Source: Clostridium sp. CF012 (GTDB lineage: Bacteria; Bacillota; Clostridia; Clostridiales; Clostridiaceae). Taken from it: DNA of 64,000 nucleotides. Position numbers and translations under genes: made by a program. Shown here in pieces: positions 37,393 through 45,377 of this stretch (its first letter is position 1; the number at the start of each line of letters is the position of its first letter). The DNA lies in the NCBI RefSeq assembly GCF_018861755.1, contig NZ_JAHLEF010000010.1, forward strand, positions 1-64,000, given 5' to 3'. The notes below the pieces were generated by a model that saw nothing but the letters and a program-made list of their open reading frames with translations, was not told the DNA's origin and did not search any database.

Positions 37393-37444
37393 AAAATAAG
37401 CAGGGACAGTTAACAATTAATTGTTAACTGTCCCTGCTTATTTT
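37393..37444. repeat. Perfect 52-bp palindrome of the GTTAACNGTCCC family
   Basis: AAAATAAGCAGGGACAGTTA... is a loopless perfect inverted repeat, followed by a T-rich tail, 3 bp after the alpha/beta hydrolase gene. It carries the GTTAACTGTCCC variant and could act as its terminator. Confidence 0.85.
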
Positions 37445-37547
37445 ATTTTATAAAAATTAAAAGAATTTACTTGAGAAACAAAATCATATATGCTAGAATA
37501 TAAATAAGCTAATGTTTATCTACTAAACAAATATTAAGGAGAGGGTT

Positions 37548-38642
37548 ATGACAAATAGAGAGCAAGAAATTTTAGAGTTAATTAGAAGCAATCCTATGAT
37601 TTCTCAAAAAGAACTAGCTGATTACTTAGGAATAACAAGGTCTTCAGTGGCAGTTCATATTAGCAATTTACTAAAAAAAGGATATGTAGTAGGTAAAGGT
37701 TACATCTTACGTGAACAACCATATATAAGTATTGTTGGTGGAACTAATGTTGATATTCAGGGCTTTCCGAATAATGATTTAATATTAAAGGATTCTAACC
37801 CTGGAGAAGTAAAAATTTCATTTGGCGGTGTAGGAAGAAATATTGGTGAAAACCTAGTGAAATTAGGCATAGAAACTAAGCTTATTAGTGCAGTAGGTGA
37901 TGATGTATATGGAAGAAAAATATTGGAAGAGTCAAGAAAGATTAACCTTAATATGGAAGACACCCTCGTTTTAAGTGAACATGCTACTTCCACCTATTTA
38001 TCAATACTAGATGGTACTGGTGACATGATGGTAGCTATAGCCTATATGGATATTATTGATAAGGTTAGTGTGGATTTTATTAAAAATAAGAAGAATACAA
38101 TAGAAAATTCAAAGCTTTGCATTATTGATACAAACATTCCTGAGGAAACTATTGAATATATTTTAACTAATTATAGGGAAGTAGATTTTTTCTTGGATAC
38201 AGTATCTACAACTAAGGCAAAAAAGGTAAAGGATTTCATTGGTTGTTTCCACACTATCAAACCAAATAAGCTTGAGGCTGAAATATTGTCAGGCATTAAA
38301 ATAAACAATGAAAACGATTTAAAAAATGCAGCAAAGTATTTCTTAGAAAAAGGTGTTAAAAGAGTGTTTATAAGCCTAGGAGAAGAGGGTATGTATTATG
38401 ATGATGGCGTTAGTTCCAATCATATAATAAGCCCGAAGGTGAAGATAATTAATGCAACAGGGGCAGGCGATGCTTGCTTGGCAGCTCTAGCGTATAGTCA
38501 TTTTAATGATTTTGGAATAGACTATAGTGCGCGCTTTTGTATGAGCGCTGGAATACTCGCATTATCACATGAAAATACTATTAACCCTAACATGTCCGTA
38601 GAAAATATAAATAAGAAGATGAAGGAGATTAAATTATGTTAA
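37548..38642 (+). CDS. psuK: Pseudouridine kinase (PfkB family) with N-terminal HTH
   Basis: 364 residues. Residues ~1-60 are a winged HTH (SQKELADYLGITRSSVAVHI), the rest a ribokinase-type domain: GGTNVDIQG at the N terminus, GGVGRNIGENLVKLG, and the catalytic NATGAGDACLAAL near the C terminus. With psuG directly downstream this is pseudouridine kinase, which makes pseudouridine 5'-phosphate for breakdown of the modified nucleoside. The HTH may give autoregulation. Ends overlap psuG by 7 bp. Start has AAGGAGAGG upstream. Confidence 0.9.
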   Translation: MTNREQEILELIRSNPMISQKELADYLGITRSSVAVHISNLLKKGYVVGKGYILREQPYISIVGGTNVDIQGFPNNDLILKDSNPGEVKISFGGVGRNIGENLVKLGIETKLISAVGDDVYGRKILEESRKINLNMEDTLVLSEHATSTYLSILDGTGDMMVAIAYMDIIDKVSVDFIKNKKNTIENSKLCIIDTNIPEETIEYILTNYREVDFFLDTVSTTKAKKVKDFIGCFHTIKPNKLEAEILSGIKINNENDLKNAAKYFLEKGVKRVFISLGEEGMYYDDGVSSNHIISPKVKIINATGAGDACLAALAYSHFNDFGIDYSARFCMSAGILALSHENTINPNMSVENINKKMKEIKLC

Positions 38643-39553
38643 TGAATTATTTAGATATTAAACCAGAGGTTGCAAAGGCATTAAAGGAAGGACGCGCAGT
38701 GGTGGCTTTAGAATCTACTATTATATCTCATGGTATGCCATATCCAAGAAATGTTGAGACAGCACTCAAGGTAGAAGAAATAATAAGAGAAAATGGAGCT
38801 ATACCCGCAACTACAGCAATTATTAATGGAAGGTTAAAGCTTGGTTTAACTAGAGAAGAAATAGAAATACTTGGAAATGGTGAGAATATAATAAAAACAA
38901 GTAGACGAGATATTCCATTTATAATAGCAAATAAGGCAAATGGAGCAAGTACGGTAGCAACTACAATGATAATTGCTGCACTTGCAGGGGTTAAGGTTTT
39001 TGCTACAGGTGGCATTGGTGGAGTTCATAGAGGAGCTCAAGAAACTTTTGATATTTCAGCAGATCTTCAGGAACTCGCACATACTAATGTAGCTGTAATT
39101 TGTGCAGGAGCAAAATCCATACTAGATATAGGACTCACTTTAGAATATCTAGAAACTCAAGGTGTTCCAGTAGTTGGCTTTGGTACAGATGAACTTCCCG
39201 CTTTCTATACTAGGAAGAGTGGTTTTGGCGTAGATTACCGTGTAGATTCAGCGGAGATAGTTGCGGCAGCTTTAAAAGCAAAATGGGATTTAGGACTAAA
39301 TGGAGGCATGATTATAGCTAATCCAATTCCAGAGCAGTATGAGATGGATTATGATGCTATAACAAATGCTATAACTAGTGCATTAAAAGAGTTAAAGGAA
39401 AAAGGAATTAAAGGAAAAGAAAGTACACCATTCTTACTTGGAAAAGTTAAAGAGATTACTGGTGGAGCAAGTCTCGATTCAAATATTGAATTAGTATATA
39501 ATAATGCTAAAGTTGGAGCGCAAATAGCTGTAGAACTCGCTAAACTTGGCTAA
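38636..39553 (+). CDS. psuG: Pseudouridine-5'-phosphate glycosidase
   Basis: 305 residues of the PsuG/IndA family: VALESTIISHGMPYP, ATTAIINGRLKLGL, FATGGIGGVHRGAQ (active-site loop) and GMIIANPIPEQYEMD are conserved. It splits pseudouridine 5'-phosphate into uracil and ribose 5-phosphate. It overlaps psuK by 7 bp, so the two are translationally coupled. A long-hairpin repeat begins 10 bp after its stop. Confidence 0.95.
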   Translation: MLMNYLDIKPEVAKALKEGRAVVALESTIISHGMPYPRNVETALKVEEIIRENGAIPATTAIINGRLKLGLTREEIEILGNGENIIKTSRRDIPFIIANKANGASTVATTMIIAALAGVKVFATGGIGGVHRGAQETFDISADLQELAHTNVAVICAGAKSILDIGLTLEYLETQGVPVVGFGTDELPAFYTRKSGFGVDYRVDSAEIVAAALKAKWDLGLNGGMIIANPIPEQYEMDYDAITNAITSALKELKEKGIKGKESTPFLLGKVKEITGGASLDSNIELVYNNAKVGAQIAVELAKLG

Positions 39554-39563
39554 TAAAGCATCA

Positions 39564-39679
39564 AAGTAAGAAATTTCCCCGATGTGCCTGAAATAAGAGC
39601 TCTAAACTGAAAATTCCATCAAGAATTTCAAAAGTTTAGAGCTTCTTATTTCAAGTCACTTCGGGGAAATTCTATACTT
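39564..39679. repeat. Long-hairpin repeat, type 1 (copy D)
   Basis: Left arm AAGTAAGAAATTTCCCCGA followed by GTGCCTGAAATAAGAGCTCTAAAC; right arm is its near-complement ending GGGGAAATTCTATACTT. Stem of ~50 bp with a short loop. The termini resemble those of copy E and the left part of copy C. It begins 10 bp after psuG. Confidence 0.75.
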
Positions 39680-39710
39680 AACTATTATTTTAAATAGCGT
39701 CCTGGTAGGC

Positions 39711-40205
39711 TTATTCAAAATATTCATTTTTTAGCCTAGAATATATGATTTGATCCAAGTAACCTCTTTCAGATTTATAGTTCTGCCTTAGAATTCCATC
39801 ACGGTGCATTCCAAGTCCTTCATAAAGTTTAATTCCTATGATATTATCAGGGTATACATCTAACCAAAAACGATTAACATTTATTTCTTCAAATGCATAT
39901 TTTAATAATGCAGACATAACTTCCTTGCCATATCCTATTCCTTTATTAGAAATAGCAATTCTTCGTAATTCAAAAACTTCAGATTTAAAATCTAATCTAA
40001 TTAATGCAAACCCAACAATTAAATTATCTTCCTTTTTTCTAAATACAAAAAGTAAATGGTTTTTATCCTCAATTTCAGCTTTATGCTCCTCATATGTACC
40101 AACCCATATGAAATTGCGATTATCCTTATTATTTTCCAAATTAATAATAGTTTCAATATCCGATTCTATTGCATCAATTATATAAAGACGAGTCGTTTCT
40201 ATCAC
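39711..40205 (-). CDS. GNAT-family N-acetyltransferase
   Basis: 164 residues: LRRIAISNKGIGYGKEVM is the acetyl-CoA loop and FWLDVYPDNIIGIKLYEGLG the C-terminal motif. It is most like small-molecule or ribosomal-protein acetyltransferases; the substrate is unknown. GTG start with GGAGG nine bases upstream. It resembles the GNAT protein at 14472, so they may be paralogues. Confidence 0.85.
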   Translation of the reverse strand: MIETTRLYIIDAIESDIETIINLENNKDNRNFIWVGTYEEHKAEIEDKNHLLFVFRKKEDNLIVGFALIRLDFKSEVFELRRIAISNKGIGYGKEVMSALLKYAFEEINVNRFWLDVYPDNIIGIKLYEGLGMHRDGILRQNYKSERGYLDQIIYSRLKNEYFE

Positions 40206-40637
40206 TGATATATTCCTCCATTCTTATTAGTTTTTATAGTTTGTTTATATACTAATAATAACATATATTACAATAATTCTTGTAATATATCATTATTTAT
40301 TATCAATGTATCTACCATTAAAATAACGATATATAAGCATAATTATACTTGTAAAATAATTCTTATGGATTAACATAGAAAAACTTTGCAAAAATACAGG
40401 TTCCGATATAAAATATCATTAACAGCATATAATAAATGCACATATTTGTATGTTAAAAAACCCATTTGAAAATGTGGTTAAATCATCACCTACGGTGCTG
40501 AAATTTAACCACTCCAGAAGGAAATCTTGACTCAGGCTTAAGATTATTTTTGTAGGGGTAATTTCACCTGCTAGATTAAATGATTTGGCTATCCTTCTGA
40601 AATGTGGTTAAAATAATTTAAATGGAGTGGTGTTATA
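40206..40637. other. Structured leader region of yjjI
   Basis: 432 bp between the divergent GNAT gene and yjjI. The first ~250 bp are AT-rich without visible features. From 40464 there is a hairpin (GTGGTTAAAT 40474-40483 with ATTTAACCAC 40503-40512, inner CACC/GGTG), then the 85-bp repeat core, then a second copy of AATGTGGTTAAA (40601-40612), which can pair with the same ATTTAACCAC. Confidence 0.55.
40515..40599. repeat. Structured repeat of the CAGAAGGA...TCCTTCTG family, copy 2 (85-bp core)
   Basis: CAGAAGGA (40515-40522) and TCCTTCTG (40592-40599) close the core. Read on the minus strand it has AGCAGGTG and CTTAAG at offsets 27 and 57, matching copy 1 at 22191-22276. Flanking TTAACCAC/GTGGTTAA extends the stem outward, though this flank is unlike that of copy 1. 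Confidence 0.65.
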
Positions 40638-42134
40638 ATGGACAACATTTTAGAAATTATTAAAAATGGGACCCTAACTTATGAGCAAAAGGTACTAACA
40701 CTTGCACGAGCGGCAGAAGATAGTATAGATGTTTTAAATATTAAAGAAGATACTCAGAAACTTCGTGATGAGGGAATAATCTGTGACCTTTTTGAAGGAC
40801 ATGCACCTTATAGGCCTAGGTATATAGTACCTAATTACGAGAAATTCATGAAAAATGGAAGTGAGTTTTTAGGACTGACACCACCTTCAGACATTTGGGA
40901 GGCTACAAATAGTTTATTAATATTATATAATCATGTACCATCAATTTCTTCATTCCCAGTATATATAGGAAATATTGATTATCTTTTGGAACCCTTTGTG
41001 CTTAATGAAGAAGAAGCTTTTCATGCTATAAAATTATTTTTAACACATATAGATAGAACTATAACAGATTCATTTTGCCATGCAAATATAGGACCAAAAG
41101 ATACTAAAGCAGGAAGATTAATATTAAGGGCAGAAAGAGAACTACAAAATGCGATTCCTAACTTAACTTTAAAATACAGCACAGAAGATACCTCAGATGA
41201 GTTTGCTATTGATGCAATTAACACTGCACTAATAACTGCAAAACCAAGCTTTGCTAATCATGAGATGTTTTCAAGGGAGTTTGATAACAACTACGCTATA
41301 GCTAGTTGTTATAATGGATTAACGATAGGTGGGGGAAGTTATACCTTATCTAGATTAAATTTAGCTGGCCTTTCTAAAAAAGCAAAAGATCAAGATGAAT
41401 TTATAAATGTGATATTACCGGATGCAGTAGAAAAAATGGCTGGGTATATGCGGGAAAGAATTAGATTTTTAGTAGAGGAAAGCGGGTTCTTTGAAACTAA
41501 TTTCCTTGTAAAAGAAGGATTAATCCATAAAGATAACTTTACGGCTATGTTTGGTATGTTTGGACTAGCTGAATGTGTAAATTACTTTATAAACTCTAAT
41601 AAGCTCGAAAATAGATTTGGACATGGCGAAATAGCTAATGATTTAGGGTATAAGATTATTGAAAAGCTAGAAACTGAGGTTAATAAATATAATGACCCTC
41701 ATTGCAGTATATCTAAAGGGAAATATTTATTACATGCTCAAGTGGGTATTGATTCTGATATGGGAATAAGCCCAGGGTGCAGAATTCCTATTGGAGATGA
41801 ACCGGACCTTCCACAACATATAGTAGAGGCGGCTAAATTCCATAAGTTTTTTCCTTCAGGAATTGGTGATATATTTAATTTTGATAGCACAGTTAAAAGT
41901 AATCCGGAGTATGTGCTAGATATTATCAAAGGCGCTTTCAAAAAGCAAATGAGATATTTTTCAGCATATTCTACAGATTGTGATGTAATAAGAATTACGG
42001 GATATCTTGTAAAAAGATCAGAAATTGAAAAGCTACAAAAGGGACAGCAGGTGTTACAGGATACAGTAGCATTAGGACTTGGAGCAGTTTTGAATCAAAA
42101 GGTATTAGATCGAAAGATAAGAAAAAATGATTAA
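40638..42134 (+). CDS. yjjI: YjjI-family glycyl-radical enzyme (DUF3029)
   Basis: 498 residues. Matches the YjjI family, small glycyl-radical-type enzymes of unknown reaction: ARAAEDSIDVL and RPRYIVPNYEKFM at the N terminus, SCYNGLTIGGGSYTL with the candidate thiyl Cys (about residue 220), and a C-terminal IRITGYLVKR holding the probable radical Gly. Its activase is encoded next, overlapping by 8 bp. Upstream is a structured leader carrying an 85-bp repeat, which may control expression. Anaerobic function is expected; the substrate is unknown. Confidence 0.85.
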   Translation: MDNILEIIKNGTLTYEQKVLTLARAAEDSIDVLNIKEDTQKLRDEGIICDLFEGHAPYRPRYIVPNYEKFMKNGSEFLGLTPPSDIWEATNSLLILYNHVPSISSFPVYIGNIDYLLEPFVLNEEEAFHAIKLFLTHIDRTITDSFCHANIGPKDTKAGRLILRAERELQNAIPNLTLKYSTEDTSDEFAIDAINTALITAKPSFANHEMFSREFDNNYAIASCYNGLTIGGGSYTLSRLNLAGLSKKAKDQDEFINVILPDAVEKMAGYMRERIRFLVEESGFFETNFLVKEGLIHKDNFTAMFGMFGLAECVNYFINSNKLENRFGHGEIANDLGYKIIEKLETEVNKYNDPHCSISKGKYLLHAQVGIDSDMGISPGCRIPIGDEPDLPQHIVEAAKFHKFFPSGIGDIFNFDSTVKSNPEYVLDIIKGAFKKQMRYFSAYSTDCDVIRITGYLVKRSEIEKLQKGQQVLQDTVALGLGAVLNQKVLDRKIRKND

Positions 42135-42963
42135 GGGACTAGTTAATCGAATTATTCCCTTTAGCTCCGTGGATGGACCAGGGAATAGAACTGCTATATT
42201 TTTTCAAGGATGTAATTTTAACTGCTCTTATTGTCACAACCCAGAGACTATAAATGTTTGTAATAGTTGCGGTGAATGTGTGAGTGCTTGCCACTATAAT
42301 GCATTACAATTTAAAGGTTCTGCTGTAGTATGGGATAAAGCAGCCTGCAGTAAATGTGATGAATGTTTAAAGATTTGCAAAAGAAACAGTTCCCCTAAAG
42401 CACAAAGCATGACTGTAGAAGAAGTTGTGGAGGAGATAGAGAAGAATAAACTTTTCATCTCTGGAATTACTGTCTCAGGTGGCGAGTGTACCCTACAAAG
42501 TGAGTTTTTAACAAATCTATTTAGGGAAGTTAAAAAGATGGGTTTAACATGTTTCGTGGATACTAATGGTTCGGTGCCACTATGGGAACATAAGGAGCTA
42601 GTGGATGTTATGGATATGGCAATGGTAGATATAAAATCCTATAATAATGAGGAACATAAGAAACTTACAGGTATGGGAAACGCCACTGTCATAGAAAACG
42701 TAAAATATTTAGCTAAGTTAAATAAAATCTATGAAATTAGAACAGTTATTGTTCCAGAAGTTCTAGATAATTTTAATAATGTAGATAAAATTAGTCATCT
42801 CATTGCGAACTTAAATCCGCATATAAGATACAAACTTATAAAATATAGGCAAATTGGTGTTCGACTTGAAAGGATAAACAGTTATACACCTGATGATAAA
42901 CTTATGAAGAAACTGGCGGATATAGCCATCCATAATGGGTGCAAAGATGTAGTTGTAGTATAG
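42127..42963 (+). CDS. yjjW: YjjW-family glycyl-radical enzyme activase
   Basis: 278 residues, radical SAM. CNFNCSYC is the CxxxCxxC cluster motif, and the extra ferredoxin-like insert CNSCGECVSACHYNAL plus CSKCDECLKICKR typifies this activase group. VSGGECTLQSEF and VDTNGSVP complete the SAM-binding sites. It abstracts an H atom to place the glycyl radical on YjjI. It overlaps yjjI by 8 bp and is followed by a clean terminator. Confidence 0.92.
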   Translation: MIKGLVNRIIPFSSVDGPGNRTAIFFQGCNFNCSYCHNPETINVCNSCGECVSACHYNALQFKGSAVVWDKAACSKCDECLKICKRNSSPKAQSMTVEEVVEEIEKNKLFISGITVSGGECTLQSEFLTNLFREVKKMGLTCFVDTNGSVPLWEHKELVDVMDMAMVDIKSYNNEEHKKLTGMGNATVIENVKYLAKLNKIYEIRTVIVPEVLDNFNNVDKISHLIANLNPHIRYKLIKYRQIGVRLERINSYTPDDKLMKKLADIAIHNGCKDVVVV

Positions 42964-43027
42964 ATTATAGTTAGACACAAACAAATAACAAGTTAGTATG
43001 CTAGCCTATTTATTTCAATATACCATT

Positions 43028-43056
43028 AGAAACCTCACATTTTGTGAGGTTTTTTA
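43028..43056 (+). terminator. Terminator of yjjI-yjjW
   Basis: AAACCTCAC-ATTT-TGTGAGGTTTTTTA, a 9-bp stem with T-tract, 65 bp after yjjW. Confidence 0.85.
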
Positions 43057-43161
43057 GCTTGTAGAATTCTTGTAAGTTATATGATAATATAGTTATAATA
43101 TGTTACCTACTAATATAGTTTAGAGGATTCCAAAATTATAAAATGAAAGAAGGAAAATTTA

Positions 43162-44961
43162 GTGAGTGAAGTTAAAAAGCTTAAGACACGAGATGAAATC
43201 AATAGTACGTATAAGTGGAAAGTTGATAAGATGTATGCCACTGCTGTGGCCTGGGAAGAAGATTTTACAATATTAAAATCTAAGGTCCCAGAAATGAAAA
43301 TGTTTTCAGGGAAATTAGGGAGGGCTGAAGAGTTATTATCATTTTTAGAAAGCGATGTAGAGATTGGAAAACTCTTAGATAAGTTGCTTGTATATGCTCA
43401 TTTAAGAGGGGACGAGGATACGGCAAAGGCTGAGTTCCAAGTTCTTAAAAATAAGATTGATGCATATTCCGCAGAAGTTTCCAGCGTCACAGCATTTTTT
43501 GTTCCTGAATTATTATCATTACCAGAGGGAGCTGTAGACGAGGCGATTAGAAAACTGCCAGAGCTTAAACTCTATGAATTCTATTTGAAGGATATTTTAG
43601 ATCAAAAGCCTCATATTTTAAGTGCAGAGGGAGAAAAGCTTTTGGCCTCTGTTTCCGATTGTTTAAATGCACCAGGAAATATATTTGGAATGCTTACTAA
43701 TGCAGACATGACATTTCCAAGTATAAAAGATGAAAGTGGTAATGGGGTAGAATTAACAGAAGGGAACTATAGTAGTTTTATAAAATCTAAGGATAGAAGA
43801 GTAAGAAAAGATGCCTTCGATGCATTATTTGGAACCTATAATGGATTTAAAAATACACTAACAACATCTTTAACATCTTCAATAAAGAATTTTATATTTA
43901 ATGCAAAAACAAGAAATTATGCATCATCATTAGAAAGCTCTTTAAAGCCCAATAATATTCCGGTAGAGGTTTATCATAATGTGGTGGATACTATAAATAA
44001 CAATTTATCCTCCCTTCATAAATACGTAAGCCTTAAAAAGAAACTACTAGGGCTAGATGAAATTCATATGTATGATTTATATGTGCCAATAGTTGATGTA
44101 GAAGTAGATCATATTGAGTATGCTGATGCTGTTAAAATCGCACTAGAGGGTATTAAACCACTGGGGCAAGAATATTTAGATATTTTCAAACAGGGAATTA
44201 GTGAAGGCTGGGTAGACGTATTTGAAAATAAGGGTAAACGAACTGGGGCATATTCTTGGGGCTGCTATGACAGTATGCCATATGTACTTTTAAATTATAA
44301 TTATCAATTGAATGATGTGTCTACACTTGCTCATGAAATGGGGCACTCCATTCATTCTTATTATTCAAGAAAGACCCAACCATATATATATTCTGAGTAT
44401 GTATTATTTTGCGCAGAAGTGGCATCCATAACTAATGAATGTCTATTAATAGATTATTTGATTAAAAATGAGACAGACAAAAGGAAAAGATTATTTTTAA
44501 TAAATCAGCAGTTAGAAGGAATAAGAACCACAGTATTTAGACAATGTATGTTTGCAGAGTTTGAAAAAATAACTCATGAGAATATTGAAGGAGGAAATCC
44601 ATTATCGCCTGAGGATTTATGTAAAATTTATCATGATTTAAATGTTAAGTATTTTGGAGAAGAAATGGTGGTAGATGAAGGAATAGATATGGAATGGTCG
44701 AGAATACCTCATTTTTACAACGATTTTTATGTTTATCAATATACTACAGGTTTTGCAGCAGCTAATTCTTTTAGTAAAATGATAGTTGAAGAGGGCGGGC
44801 TTGCTGTAGAAAGATATAAAGAATTCTTAAAAAGTGGTGGAAGTGACTATCCAATAAATATACTTAAAAAAGCAGGGGTGGATATGTCTACACCAAAACC
44901 TTTAGAGGATACTATAAGAAGATTTGATGAGTTATTAGAGATGTTGGAAAAAGAGATATAG
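43162..44961 (+). CDS. pepF: Oligoendopeptidase F (M3B metallopeptidase)
   Basis: 599 residues, standard length. Zinc motif HEMGHSIHSYYS (HExxH, about residue 393) with the third ligand Glu ~25-28 residues on (EYVLFCAEVASITNE); C-terminal FYVYQYTTGFAAANSF lines the active site. It degrades short peptides in the cytosol. GTG start with AGAAGGA upstream. A long-hairpin repeat begins at the base after the stop. Confidence 0.95.
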   Translation: MSEVKKLKTRDEINSTYKWKVDKMYATAVAWEEDFTILKSKVPEMKMFSGKLGRAEELLSFLESDVEIGKLLDKLLVYAHLRGDEDTAKAEFQVLKNKIDAYSAEVSSVTAFFVPELLSLPEGAVDEAIRKLPELKLYEFYLKDILDQKPHILSAEGEKLLASVSDCLNAPGNIFGMLTNADMTFPSIKDESGNGVELTEGNYSSFIKSKDRRVRKDAFDALFGTYNGFKNTLTTSLTSSIKNFIFNAKTRNYASSLESSLKPNNIPVEVYHNVVDTINNNLSSLHKYVSLKKKLLGLDEIHMYDLYVPIVDVEVDHIEYADAVKIALEGIKPLGQEYLDIFKQGISEGWVDVFENKGKRTGAYSWGCYDSMPYVLLNYNYQLNDVSTLAHEMGHSIHSYYSRKTQPYIYSEYVLFCAEVASITNECLLIDYLIKNETDKRKRLFLINQQLEGIRTTVFRQCMFAEFEKITHENIEGGNPLSPEDLCKIYHDLNVKYFGEEMVVDEGIDMEWSRIPHFYNDFYVYQYTTGFAAANSFSKMIVEEGGLAVERYKEFLKSGGSDYPINILKKAGVDMSTPKPLEDTIRRFDELLEMLEKEI

Positions 44962-45206
44962 AGTATAGAAGTTCGCCTACGCGCCTTGTAAAAGAACTCT
45001 ACACTAGAAATTTGATTAAGAAATTCTAATCTTTTGCAAATATAAAATCCCCTAGCGCTCACACTCAGCGTCCTGCTTCGGGTTCGCTAGCCTGCCGTCC
45101 TGGCAGGCTCACGGGAATTTTATATTTGCAAAAGAAGAATTTCTAAATCAAATTTAATAGTGTTATCGTTTCTTATTACAAGTCGCTTCGGAGAAATTTC
45201 ATACTT
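44962..45206. repeat. Long-hairpin repeat, type 1 (copy E, with GC-rich loop)
   Basis: Left arm AGTATAGAAGTTCGCC...CGCCTTGTAAAAGAA...ACACT then AAATTTGATTAAGAAATTCT and CTTTTGCAAATATAAAAT; the right arm mirrors these and ends GAGAAATTTCATACTT. The loop (45049-45113) is strikingly GC-rich and has its own stems: GCCTGCC-GTCCT-GGCAGGC and CTAGCG/CGCTAG. It starts at the first base after the pepF stop. Confidence 0.75.
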
Positions 45207-45249
45207 ACTATTAAGCTGATATTTTAAGCGTACATTTGACAGACATTAT

Positions 45250-45295
45250 AATAACGAAAGAGGCACAGAGATTATTCTGTGCTTCTTTCGTTATT
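45250..45295. terminator. Strong bidirectional terminator between pepF and the permease
   Basis: AATAACGAAAGAGGCACAGA pairs over 20 bp (one G-T) with TCTGTGCTTCTTTCGTTATT around a 6-nt loop; convergent genes on either side. Confidence 0.85.
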
Positions 45296-45323
45296 GATTT
45301 TATTAATCTATTAGAACGTTAAG

Positions 45324-45369
45324 AAAAGTATATATTATGTAAATTGCAATTGTAATAATATATACTTTT
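45324..45369. terminator. AT-rich hairpin, possible terminator
   Basis: AAAAGTATATATTAT pairs with ATAATATATACTTTT over 15 bp; T-tract follows in the plus direction (CTGTTTTTTT). It lies 8 bp beyond the permease stop. Its stem ends resemble type-2 repeat termini. Confidence 0.5.
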
Positions 45370-45377
45370 CTGTTTTT

